Shown in pieces: positions 10,162 to 18,094 of a DNA stretch of 64,000 bases. Source of the stretch: an uncultured Gilliamella sp. (GTDB taxonomy: Bacteria > Pseudomonadota > Gammaproteobacteria > Enterobacterales > Orbaceae); NCBI GenBank assembly GCA_945271295.1, contig CALYPG010000001.1, forward strand, positions 248,001 through 312,000. The letters are read 5' to 3'. Position 1 is the stretch's first letter. Each line of letters starts with the position of its first letter. The notes beneath the pieces were generated by a model. It saw only the letters and a list, made by a program, of their open reading frames with translations. It had not been told where the DNA came from and did no database searches. A program made the position numbers and the translations under genes.

Positions 10162-10656
10162 TTATTGGGCAATGTGTTTTAATAGTTTGTGTAAAATAGT
10201 GCGTAATTGTTGGCGTTCTTCTGCCGTAATAACTTGCCAGGCAGCAACAATTTTTTTCTCGATTGGTGGCATTTGTTTTTGAAAAAAGTGACTGCCCTTA
10301 TCAGTTAGGATCAACCAATGCGAACGGCGATCGTTAGGAACTTGTTTACGAGCAACTAAATCGTTAGCAACTAGAGCATCGACAAAGCGGGTGATTTGTA
10401 CTCGGGAAAAGTTAGTCAGTTCACTAATTTGTGAAGGTTTAACCCCTTCAGGGTGGTGCCATTGAACCACTAAAAGCACGGCAAATAATTTGTCGTCCAG
10501 TTGGTGCTTTTTGTAGATTTCATTAAGATTTTCGAGTAAAGCCTCAGTGCTGAACTGTAATAAACGGGTTAAATAGATTTCATCGTATTTGGCAGAAAAC
10601 CCTTTAGATTGAAATTTATGAATGATCTTTTCTACCGTAGTAATTTCAATAGCCAT
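10162..10656 (-). CDS. MarR-family repressor of the exporter operon
   Basis: From the ATG at 10656 the product has 164 residues with a winged-helix domain in the middle: PSQISELTNFSRVQITRFVDALVAN reads as the recognition helix region, followed by the wing RKQVPNDRRSHWLILTDKG. AAGGTG lies 6 nt before this ATG. The longer reading from 10683 would begin inside the operator palindrome and lacks a ribosome site. It is the first gene of the operon, 18 nt before ybhG. The 41-bp inverted repeat over the promoter makes autorepression likely. In E. coli the corresponding operon starts with cecR, a TetR-family gene, so the regulator type has been exchanged. Confidence 0.9.
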   Translation of the reverse strand: MAIEITTVEKIIHKFQSKGFSAKYDEIYLTRLLQFSTEALLENLNEIYKKHQLDDKLFAVLLVVQWHHPEGVKPSQISELTNFSRVQITRFVDALVANDLVARKQVPNDRRSHWLILTDKGSHFFQKQMPPIEKKIVAAWQVITAEERQQLRTILHKLLKHIAQ

Positions 10657-10670
10657 AATCAGCACCTTAT

Positions 10671-10711
10671 AAAATAGTTTCATTTGTAACTATATCAAAT
10701 GAAACTATTTT
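10671..10711. promoter_or_regulatory. 41-bp perfect palindrome, probable MarR operator with promoter
   Basis: Two 16-nt arms (10671-10686 and 10696-10711) are perfect inverse complements around a 9-nt spacer. Each side also contains a smaller palindrome ATAGTT-N8-AACTAT, the usual size of a MarR dimer site, so two overlapping dimer sites are possible. On the minus strand TTGCCA and TATAGT, 16 nt apart, form a promoter covered by the palindrome. Binding would block transcription of the regulator and of the exporter genes. Confidence 0.75.
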
Positions 10712-10844
10712 GGCAATTAAATTTTTTGCTTGATTTAAAGTAAGGTTATGTTTTGGATTTGCTGGCTCCTTATTTTTTTATGTAATATTGTTTGGTTCTA
10801 AGTCACTGTAACTGTTTATTAGTAATAACTTTTAGGGTAATGAC

Positions 10845-11369
10845 TTATCCTAAAGAAAGGTGCAGTACCGTATACAAATTATGATTGGTAGTAATTGGCC
10901 TTTGTTTAAAGAAAGTAAAAGTAACATATTGCCATTTGTCTGGATTATAGATTACGACTTTTGCTAGCTCATCTGGATATTGCATATTTTTAAAACGAAA
11001 ATCTTTTAATTGTGCTTGTTTAGGAATATTTGCTACCTGCTCCAAAACATATCGGCATTGCGAAAATGACTGACTGAGTTCAATTGTAGCTGCCAGTCCA
11101 ATATTAATATTTTGCCAGCCAAACGAATCAATAATATTGTCAAAATAACCATCAAAGATAAATTTAGTCATTCCAGTAGTTTGTTGCCAAACATAAAGTG
11201 GGCAATAACTATTAGCTAAATTATCGTTACCTTTTTCTGAGATTAGATAGGCTTTAAATAATAAATCTGCAAAACCATCCATTTGGTAACCATGTTGTTT
11301 AACCCGATTTTTTATGATCTGCATATCATAATCGGCAGGTAAGTTAATTTTATATTGCATTGCTTGCAT
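10845..11369 (-). CDS. DUF4865 family protein
   Basis: The 174-residue protein begins MQAMQYKINLPADYDM, which matches the start of the DUF4865 family, with further shared stretches DGFADLLFKAYLI and YCPLYVWQQTTGM. There is no signal peptide or membrane segment, so it is probably cytosolic. Biochemical function is unknown. Family members often lie beside LysR regulators and small tautomerase-like genes; here a LysR gene is divergent from it, 109 nt away. AGGA precedes the ATG at 11369. The family call rests on remembered sequence similarity. Confidence 0.7.
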   Translation of the reverse strand: MQAMQYKINLPADYDMQIIKNRVKQHGYQMDGFADLLFKAYLISEKGNDNLANSYCPLYVWQQTTGMTKFIFDGYFDNIIDSFGWQNINIGLAATIELSQSFSQCRYVLEQVANIPKQAQLKDFRFKNMQYPDELAKVVIYNPDKWQYVTFTFFKQRPITTNHNLYTVLHLSLG

Positions 11370-11478
11370 AAGGTGTTCCTCATTGATTAAGTTGATTTAT
11401 TTTAGGCAGTTAATTGAGGTTTGAATAATTCTAATTTATGATTGGGATATCAAAAATAATGATAAGGAGCAATTGATA

Positions 11479-12216
11479 ATGGATTTTAAAGGATTAAAAA
11501 TTTTTAAAACGATTTATGAAGTTAAAAGTTTGAATAAAGCCGCCAACATTTTAGGGTATACGCAATCTAATGTGACGGCGCACTTAAAAAAAATGGAACA
11601 GGAATTGAAAACTACGCTGGTTATTCGTAGCTTTATTGGAATTAAACCAACAGAAGCAGGTGAGCAATTTTACATTTTTGCCAGTCAAACTTTAAATAAA
11701 TTGGCTAAACTACAACAATCATTTAAATCTATGCGTCCAACTTTACTGATTTCTGAACTACTATTCCAATTTGTGGTTATTGAGAGTGCAAAATATACAA
11801 TTGAAAGCACGGATATTACTATCAAAAAAACCTGTGAAATGAATAATATTATTAATCAACAGAGTTATGATGACGTAATCTGTTTTACACAACTTAATCA
11901 TCCTGATTATTATTTGATGCAAACGCAATTGTTACCTGTCTCATTGTTACAAAGTCAATCAGTAACAACGCCGAAGCAATTGCCAATATTGATTAATCAT
12001 GATGAAGATTGCCCTTTAAGAGCTTTAACTTTAAGATTATATGGTGATTTTGCTAACCTCATTACGGTTGATTCGCTAAGTATGTTATTAAATTTAGTAG
12101 AACAAAGTCAGGGCATTGCTTTATTACCGTTGTTTTTGGTGGGTAATAATTATAAAACGGTCGATGATAACCGTTATAACCTTGATTATTATCATTATCG
12201 ACATAAAATCAGTTAG
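11479..12216 (+). CDS. LysR-type regulator, compact effector domain
   Basis: The N-terminal winged helix is complete: FKTIYEVKSLNKAANILGYTQSNVTAHLKKMEQELKTTL at about residues 7-45. The product has only 245 residues, while LysR proteins usually have about 290-300. The shortfall lies in the effector-binding part, where the usual first lobe after the linker helix is hard to align. The C-terminal stretch LVEQSQGIALLPLFLV is typical. The ATG at 11479 follows AAGGAG by 9 nt. It probably controls the divergent DUF4865 gene. It may be a natural short form or a decaying regulator; no frameshift was visible. Confidence 0.8.
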   Translation: MDFKGLKIFKTIYEVKSLNKAANILGYTQSNVTAHLKKMEQELKTTLVIRSFIGIKPTEAGEQFYIFASQTLNKLAKLQQSFKSMRPTLLISELLFQFVVIESAKYTIESTDITIKKTCEMNNIINQQSYDDVICFTQLNHPDYYLMQTQLLPVSLLQSQSVTTPKQLPILINHDEDCPLRALTLRLYGDFANLITVDSLSMLLNLVEQSQGIALLPLFLVGNNYKTVDDNRYNLDYYHYRHKIS

Positions 12217-12253
12217 TTACTTAAACCAGTTTTAAAGTGACTTATTACTATGA

Positions 12254-13114
12254 TTAGGACAATTTACTGTGATATTGGCGGCGATATTCGGTTGGCGTAC
12301 GTTCGGTTTGTTTGCGAAAAACGCGACAAAAGTAATTGCTGTCTTTAAAACCAGAGGCGAGAGCGATCTCTTTCACATTTAAATCATAATTTTTCAGTAA
12401 CGATTTAGCATATTCTAGGCGAATTTGATTTAAATATTCATTCAAACCTATATTACCTTCACGCTGGAACAGGTGCGATAAATAATTAGGGGAAATGTAG
12501 AACATATTGGCCAAAAAATCGCGAGTCACATCTTCCCGAAAATGGGTATCAATATACTGGCGAATGGCCTCAAATAGGCTGGTTGTTTTTGATGCGGTTT
12601 CAACTTTAACATTAAGTAAATCAAGGGTATTACTTAGTAAGCCTTGAATCAAAAAGTGTGCCGTTTGGCTTTGCTTAGCTGGTTGGTTTTGCCAAGTCAG
12701 TTCGGATATGGCTTGAATAATAAAAGTACCAATTCTAGGGCCGCGTCGTGGTGTATTGATTTGCCCATAAGGAATCAATTGCTTGCCATCCCAATGTAAT
12801 AAGCTCAAACCAATTTGCTGCTTACCAAATAAGATACTTAATGTGGTCACCGGCTGTTGCCAGATAGGTTTATTCCAACTGTTAGCAACAATGTAAAGCA
12901 TGTCGTTAGGATAAAACGTTTTGCTGATCTGTTCACCTTTATCGTTAGCCCATAACATTTCTTGCTCACCATATAAGATGATTTCCAGACGAGGAAAATT
13001 AACTTGATAAGCAAGCAACGGTGCTGTTGAGGAATTATTGGCAAAGTAGATATTATTAATATCTCGGCTATTATTGACAAATTGTTGAAGTGTTTGTTCA
13101 ATTGATATTTCCAT
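12254..13114 (-). CDS. yijO: AraC-family regulator, YijO-like
   Basis: The 286-residue protein has an N-terminal sensor part and a C-terminal double helix-turn-helix: DFLANMFYISPNYLSHLFQREGNIGLNEYLNQIRLEYAK and then VKEIALASGFKDSNYFCRVFRKQTERTPTEYRRQ. In E. coli the AraC gene yijO lies next to frwD at the edge of the frw-pfl locus; the same placement here supports the name. It is divergent from frwD over 178 nt and is the natural candidate regulator of the sugar locus. A palindrome at 13233-13247 in that gap could be its site. Confidence 0.85.
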   Translation of the reverse strand: MEISIEQTLQQFVNNSRDINNIYFANNSSTAPLLAYQVNFPRLEIILYGEQEMLWANDKGEQISKTFYPNDMLYIVANSWNKPIWQQPVTTLSILFGKQQIGLSLLHWDGKQLIPYGQINTPRRGPRIGTFIIQAISELTWQNQPAKQSQTAHFLIQGLLSNTLDLLNVKVETASKTTSLFEAIRQYIDTHFREDVTRDFLANMFYISPNYLSHLFQREGNIGLNEYLNQIRLEYAKSLLKNYDLNVKEIALASGFKDSNYFCRVFRKQTERTPTEYRRQYHSKLS

Positions 13115-13232
13115 ATTTTATTCTAGTGATTGCCAATTTTTGCTTCATTATATACATATAGTTACTTGCTGTCAGGAGCATAATCAGGCTTATTGGTTAA
13201 AGGGTAGGCTTTAAATTAGGATCAGATATTGC

Positions 13233-13247
13233 ATTAGATTATCTAAT
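13233..13247. promoter_or_regulatory. Palindrome between yijO and frwD
   Basis: ATTAGAT-T-ATCTAAT is a perfect 15-nt inverted repeat, with TTAGATTT again 14 nt downstream. It lies in the shared upstream region of the AraC regulator and frwD and is a possible operator. AraC proteins more often use direct repeats, so the assignment is open. Confidence 0.35.
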
Positions 13248-13292
13248 CCACAATAATAGTTAGATTTAAAGTTCAATAAAAGGTTTTAGTGA

Positions 13293-13637
13293 ATGACTAA
13301 ATTAAACGTATTAGCTGTTAGTGCATGTATTAGTGGTGTTGCCCATACTTACATGGCTGCGGAACGTTTGGCAAAACTCGCTAAGCAAGAAAATTGGACC
13401 ATAAAAATTGAAACGCAAGGGGCTTTAGGTATTGATAATGTGATCACGCCTGAGGATATCCAATCAGCAGATCTGATTATTATTATTAGTAATGTTAATA
13501 TAAAAAATAGAGAGCGGTTTGACTGTGCAAGGTGTATTGCTATGGATATTAGTCGTTTTTTATTGGATAGTAGTGATCTGCTAAATATCGTCAAACGAGT
13601 TGCAAAAGCACCTTATGGCACTTGTGTTCAGCTTTGA
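13293..13637 (+). CDS. frwD: PTS EIIB component, FrwD-like
   Basis: The 114-residue protein is a fructose-family EIIB. The phosphorylated cysteine is at residue 12 in SACISGVAHTYMAAERL, and ETQGALGIDN follows. Its length agrees with E. coli FrwD (113), and it lies between yijO and ptsA. The C-terminal third diverges from FrwB of the same locus, so it is a second EIIB and not a duplicate. It would pass phosphate from the EIIA domain of PtsA to the sugar in FrwC. AAAGG lies 9 nt before the ATG. It is convergent with ptsA. Confidence 0.85.
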   Translation: MTKLNVLAVSACISGVAHTYMAAERLAKLAKQENWTIKIETQGALGIDNVITPEDIQSADLIIIISNVNIKNRERFDCARCIAMDISRFLLDSSDLLNIVKRVAKAPYGTCVQL

Positions 13638-13667
13638 TATATTGATGGTAGAAACAGTTTAGCTATT

Positions 13668-13696
13668 ATTCCGTCAGCAAGCTATACTGACGGAAT
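13668..13696. terminator. Bidirectional hairpin between frwD and ptsA
   Basis: ATTCCGTCAG and CTGACGGAAT form a perfect 10-bp stem around a 9-nt loop in the gap between two convergent genes. A strong T-run is lacking on either side. Confidence 0.6.
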
Positions 13697-13720
13697 TGAG
13701 ATTGTTTAGACTGGAAAATG

Positions 13721-16222
13721 CTAAATTTCTAACTCTTTGATTAAAATATTTTCAATTTCCTGTGCACTCGTGCTGGTCGTTAATAAAGTACGGAATTGTT
13801 CATGCATAATGCGTCTAGCTAATTTTGAAAAGATGCGCATATGTTGATCGCCTGCAGTATGTTTATTTAAGGTCAACATGATTACAAAGTTTACCTCTTC
13901 CTCTCCCCAAATTATCGGCGTAGCTAACTTAGTGACACTAATTGTTGATTGTTCAATATGTTCTGATTTGGTATGAGGAATTGCAAAACCAAAGCCTAAT
14001 GCTGTTGAAAATACATCTTCACGTAACCAAATATCTTCGGCTAATTTTTGGGGATAACGGCACCTTCCTGCAACTAATAGATTATCAGTCATACCTTTAA
14101 TCACTTCTTCTTTACTTAACCAGTCAGGGGCAATGGTAATAGTTTGGGTAGTGATAAGGGGGATTTCTGCTTGTTCCATACGAAATTGTGCCAGTAAATG
14201 TTCCACTTCTAGCGAAGTTCGACAATCCATGGCTTTATTTAATAATAGCCGGCAATCTGAACGATTTAATTTTGCTAGACGGGCTTTAGTGGCAAGAATA
14301 TTGGGCGAATTCATACTCAGTTCATCTAATCCTAAGCCAACAAGTAGCGGTAATACTGAACCTTTGCTAGCTAATTCACCGCATATTCCAACCCATTTAC
14401 CATAGTGGTGAACGGTTTTTACTATATGGTCTAATCCGCGTAAAAATGCCGGATTTAAGCTATTATAGTGTTTAGTGACTTTGGCATTATCACGATCCAC
14501 GGCTAATAAATATTGGGTTAAATCATTACTGCCAATACTGAAAAAATCAATCTCTTCACAACATTGGTCAATGATGAACATTACCGAAGGAACTTCTAAC
14601 ATAATACCGAGAGGAATTTTTTCATCAAAGGGGATTTTTTGATTACGTAGTGATTGTTTGATGTTGGCTAACTCTTCTTTGATCCATAATATTTCTTCCA
14701 TTGAAGATATCATTGGGATCATAATTTTTAATTTGCCATGCGCTGAGGCTTTTAAAATTGCCCGTAATTGGGTTCTAAATAAGGTTAAATATTCTTGATA
14801 AATACGTACCGCTCGGTAACCTAAAAATGGATTATTTTCACTCGGAATATTCAGGTAATTTACTGGTTTGTCTCCGCCAATATCAAATGTTCTTATAATA
14901 ATTGTTCGTTGCTTCGCAACTTCAATTGCTTGGCAAAAGGTATTATATAGTTCATCTTCTGATGGTTCATTATGGCGATCCATATACAGCATTTCGGTAC
15001 GAAATAATCCAATTGATTCGGCGCCACTATTAAATGCAGCTTGAGCTTCGATTGAGTGAGCAATATTGGCGGCAATCTCAACTTTAGTGCCATCAGCAGT
15101 TGTGCCTGCAACATCAATAAAGACTTTTTGTTTTTCAGCTAATTTAGCGTTCAAATTAGATTCTAATTGATAATAACGCATCACTTGAGGTGATAGATTA
15201 TAAGCGATAAATCCTAAATCACCATCAATTTGAACTTGCTTATCCATATGGTTTTTTAATATTTCAATATCCACACCAACCAAAGTTGGAATATTGAATG
15301 ATCGGGCTAATATCACAGTATGTGAAGTGGTGCCACCTTGTACTAACAAAAGTCCTTTGAGGTATTTTTTATCTAATTCTAAAAATTGACTTGGCGTTAG
15401 TTCTTCAGCGATGCAAATGGTTGGGGCGGTGAGTTTTTGGTGAGCAGAAAATTGATTTTCACCATAAATTTGTTGTAGTAGTTGAAAACAGACGTCACGG
15501 ATATCTAATACTCGTTCTTTTAAATACTCACTACCGGAATTAATCAGTTGATCACTAAAGAATTTTGCGGTGTTGATAATTGCCGCACCAGCCGTTAAAT
15601 TGGAGCTGAGGTTTAGTTCGATTAGTTCATAAAATGAGGGATCTTCTAAAATTGCTTGATGAGCAGATAAAATATCTTTTGAGGTTTCAGCTGCACACTC
15701 AATTTGTAACGCAATGACTTTGGTTAATTTTGTTAGTGCATTTTTGACCTTGTTTTGTTCTTTCTCGATTGATTCAGCTGCCGGGAAGTCACCAATTTTA
15801 TTAAGATCTATATTAGCAACTTGTTTCAAAACTCCAGTTGCAACCCCACCGCAAACCGCTTTTGCTCGGATAATGTGTGGATTTAAATTACTCAGTGAGC
15901 GTGGTAAGGGGGTAATTTCATCATCAGTAGTGGATGTTAATGCTTCATCACAAAATGGAAATTCATTTTCAATAAAAGTGCTCAATCGTTGATAGGCTTG
16001 CTCTTCATCTATTCCATCAATTAATAAATGACAGTTATCATTAAGTAAGGTATTGGAACTAATTAATGACAGAACACTTTTAGCATCTGCTGTTACGTTA
16101 GTACGTAGATTATGCCACTCAATTGCACTGACGAATTGTTTACAGATTTTTTCAATATTGCTAGCCGGGCGCGCATGTATACCATTTGGTAACACACAGG
16201 CAAAGGTAATTTTTTTCACCAT
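13721..16222 (-). CDS. ptsA: PTS multiphosphoryl transfer protein (HPr-EI-EIIA fusion)
   Basis: At 833 residues this equals E. coli PtsA (FrwA). Three units are fused. The HPr domain has NGIHARPAS with the phosphorylated His16. The enzyme I part has GGTTSHTVILARS with His301, and the PEP-binding SIGSNDLTQYLLAVDR. The C-terminal EIIA domain has FGFAIPHTKSEH with His750. The protein can carry phosphate from PEP to its own EIIA and then to FrwB/FrwD, making the locus independent of the general HPr and EI. AGGAGA precedes the ATG. It is divergent from frwC, with a consensus CRP site between them. It is convergent with frwD. Confidence 0.95.
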   Translation of the reverse strand: MVKKITFACVLPNGIHARPASNIEKICKQFVSAIEWHNLRTNVTADAKSVLSLISSNTLLNDNCHLLIDGIDEEQAYQRLSTFIENEFPFCDEALTSTTDDEITPLPRSLSNLNPHIIRAKAVCGGVATGVLKQVANIDLNKIGDFPAAESIEKEQNKVKNALTKLTKVIALQIECAAETSKDILSAHQAILEDPSFYELIELNLSSNLTAGAAIINTAKFFSDQLINSGSEYLKERVLDIRDVCFQLLQQIYGENQFSAHQKLTAPTICIAEELTPSQFLELDKKYLKGLLLVQGGTTSHTVILARSFNIPTLVGVDIEILKNHMDKQVQIDGDLGFIAYNLSPQVMRYYQLESNLNAKLAEKQKVFIDVAGTTADGTKVEIAANIAHSIEAQAAFNSGAESIGLFRTEMLYMDRHNEPSEDELYNTFCQAIEVAKQRTIIIRTFDIGGDKPVNYLNIPSENNPFLGYRAVRIYQEYLTLFRTQLRAILKASAHGKLKIMIPMISSMEEILWIKEELANIKQSLRNQKIPFDEKIPLGIMLEVPSVMFIIDQCCEEIDFFSIGSNDLTQYLLAVDRDNAKVTKHYNSLNPAFLRGLDHIVKTVHHYGKWVGICGELASKGSVLPLLVGLGLDELSMNSPNILATKARLAKLNRSDCRLLLNKAMDCRTSLEVEHLLAQFRMEQAEIPLITTQTITIAPDWLSKEEVIKGMTDNLLVAGRCRYPQKLAEDIWLREDVFSTALGFGFAIPHTKSEHIEQSTISVTKLATPIIWGEEEVNFVIMLTLNKHTAGDQHMRIFSKLARRIMHEQFRTLLTTSTSAQEIENILIKELEI

Positions 16223-16574
16223 ATCTATTCTCCTAATTAATTACGGCTAATTAATTACAGTGCTCCTAATTGCACGAATCAAATTAATAATTAATTAAGA
16301 GCATAAATGACTAGCTAAATAAAACTATGTGAAAAAATTGACAATAACTGGACAAAAGTAATGTAAAAATTGATTTGTGATCTTTGTCACATTTTATTTA
16401 ACCTTGTTAATATGGTAAAAACTATAAAATTTGATGTAGATCTCATTTTTTTAGGATGAGTACAAAAATCCAGTAAATAGCATGTTTCTCCTCTGTGGTT
16501 GATGGTAAACATTTTCTACTATGATAGCCAATTAATAATAAAAATTAAAAAGTGCAGCAGGAGGTATAAAAAGT
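16223..16574. other. Divergent regulatory region ptsA / frwC
   Basis: This 352-nt AT-rich region has no gene. It holds the CRP site at 16376-16391 and, on the plus strand, TTGACA at 16338 as a possible -35 box. Downstream of the CRP site TAATAT (16408) and TATAAA (16423) are possible -10 boxes for frwC. Confidence 0.6.
16376..16391. promoter_or_regulatory. Consensus CRP site, ptsA / frwC intergenic region
   Basis: TGTGA-TCTTTG-TCACA has both pentamers of the CRP consensus intact. Its centre is about 37-40 nt before the start implied by a -10 box near 16408-16416, close to a class II activator position. It could serve both divergent arms of the sugar locus, making them subject to catabolite control. 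Confidence 0.75.
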
Positions 16575-17660
16575 ATGAAAGATTTAGTTTTAATATTAAA
16601 AAATACCCGACAACATTTAATGACTGGTGTTTCGCATATGATTCCATTTGTGGTTTCTGGTGGTATTTTGCTAGCGGTATCAGTGATGTTATTGGGGCAA
16701 GGTGGTGTACCGGATCCAGTTAATGATCCTTTTTTAAATAAGTTATTCCAAATTGGTGGAGCTGGTTTAACACTAATGATTCCTTTTTTGGCGGCTTATA
16801 TTGGTTATTCTATCTCAGAAAGAGCAGCATTAGCGCCTTGTGCTATCGGTGCTTGGGTTGGTGCATCTTTTGGCGCTGGTTTTTTTGGTGCTTTAATTGC
16901 CGGGTTATTAGGTGGTATTGTGGTGTTTTACCTTAAAAAAATCAAAGTGCCACCCATTTTTCGTTCAGTTATGCCCATTTTTATTATTCCTATAATTGGT
17001 ACTTTCCTAACCGCCGGAACAATGATGTGGGCCCTTGGTGAGCCAATTGGTATGTTAACTACCTCTTTAACCACATGGTTACGCGGTATGCAAGATGGCA
17101 GTATTGTGGTGTTAGCGTTAATTATGGGAGCAATGTTGGGCTTTGATTTAGGTGGACCAGTTAATAAGGTGGCCTATGCCTTTATGTTAATTTGCGTAGG
17201 TGAGGGGATTTACACGATTGTTGCTATTGCCGCTGTTGGTATTGCATCGCCTTCGTTAGGTACTGGTTTGGCTACATTAATTGATAGAAAACTATTTGAT
17301 ACTGAAGAAAAAGAGGCCGGCAAAGCATCGATTGTAATGGGACTGGTTGGTGTTACTGAAGGTTCGATTCCGTTTGCCGCATCCGATCCGTTGAGAGTTA
17401 TTCCTTCTACTATGTTGGGCTCGGCTGTGGGTGGCGCTGTTGCGGCATTGTTAGGTGCAGAATGCTATGCCGGTTGGGGGGGATTAATTGTTTTACCTGT
17501 GGTAACAGGAAAATTAGGTTTTATTTTAGCACTTGCAGTTGGTGCAATTACATGCGCTTTATCTATTGTACTTTTAAAGCGCTTTACTAGTAGCAAAAAT
17601 AAATCAGTTAGCAATCAATCCAATGATGATGATTTAGATATTACATTTGACATCGGTTAA
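16575..17660 (+). CDS. frwC: PTS EIIC component FrwC
   Basis: The 361-residue membrane protein is the sugar-translocating subunit of the fructose-type PTS, close in length to E. coli FrwC (359). It begins with the stretch NTRQHLMTGVSHMIPFVVSG seen in this family. Later it has GFDLGGPVNKVAYAF and EGSIPFAASDPLRVIP, the region that binds substrate. About ten membrane segments are predicted. AGGAGG lies 10 nt before the ATG. It starts the operon frwC-frwB-pflD-pflC-fsa. The natural substrate of FrwC is not established in E. coli. Confidence 0.93.
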   Translation: MKDLVLILKNTRQHLMTGVSHMIPFVVSGGILLAVSVMLLGQGGVPDPVNDPFLNKLFQIGGAGLTLMIPFLAAYIGYSISERAALAPCAIGAWVGASFGAGFFGALIAGLLGGIVVFYLKKIKVPPIFRSVMPIFIIPIIGTFLTAGTMMWALGEPIGMLTTSLTTWLRGMQDGSIVVLALIMGAMLGFDLGGPVNKVAYAFMLICVGEGIYTIVAIAAVGIASPSLGTGLATLIDRKLFDTEEKEAGKASIVMGLVGVTEGSIPFAASDPLRVIPSTMLGSAVGGAVAALLGAECYAGWGGLIVLPVVTGKLGFILALAVGAITCALSIVLLKRFTSSKNKSVSNQSNDDDLDITFDIG

Positions 17661-17689
17661 TAATGTTTTTGTTTGAAAAGGAGAAAGAT

Positions 17690-18004
17690 ATGGTAAATAT
17701 TATCGCGGTAACCGCTTGCCCATCTGGAGTTGCACATACTTATATGGCGGCAGAATCTTTAGAAAAAGCTGCTAAAGAAAAGGGTTGGTCTTGCAAAGTT
17801 GAAACTCAAGGTTCAATCGGTATTGAAAATGAACTCACTAATGAAGATATTGCAAATGCTGATTTTATTATATTGACCAAAGATATTGGTATTAAAAATG
17901 AAGATCGGTTTAAAAATAAACCCATTGCCCGTATCGCTATTAGTGATGCAGTAAAAAAGGCAGATTTAATACTCAATAAAATCGAAGAAAATTTAAATAA
18001 ATAG
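17690..18004 (+). CDS. frwB: PTS EIIB component FrwB
   Basis: The 104-residue EIIB has the active cysteine at residue 10 in TACPSGVAHTYMAAE and continues with VETQGSIGIENELT. The start is the ATG at 17690, with AAGGAG six bases upstream; a longer in-frame reading from 17663 has no ribosome site. It is 29 nt after frwC and should be its dedicated phosphate donor. Confidence 0.93.
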   Translation: MVNIIAVTACPSGVAHTYMAAESLEKAAKEKGWSCKVETQGSIGIENELTNEDIANADFIILTKDIGIKNEDRFKNKPIARIAISDAVKKADLILNKIEENLNK

Positions 18005-18048
18005 TACTGGTCGGTTTGATTATCTATTTTTTTAATTTAAAGTAATAA

Positions 18049-18074
18049 AGGTTATAGATTCAATGCTATAACCT
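18049..18074 (+). terminator. Hairpin between frwB and pflD
   Basis: AGGTTATAG and CTATAACCT pair over 9 bp around ATTCAATG. No T-run follows, so it is more likely a partial terminator or an RNA-processing structure that separates PTS from enzyme expression. Confidence 0.45.
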
Positions 18075-18094
18075 ATTTATCAAGAGGTAAGGTT

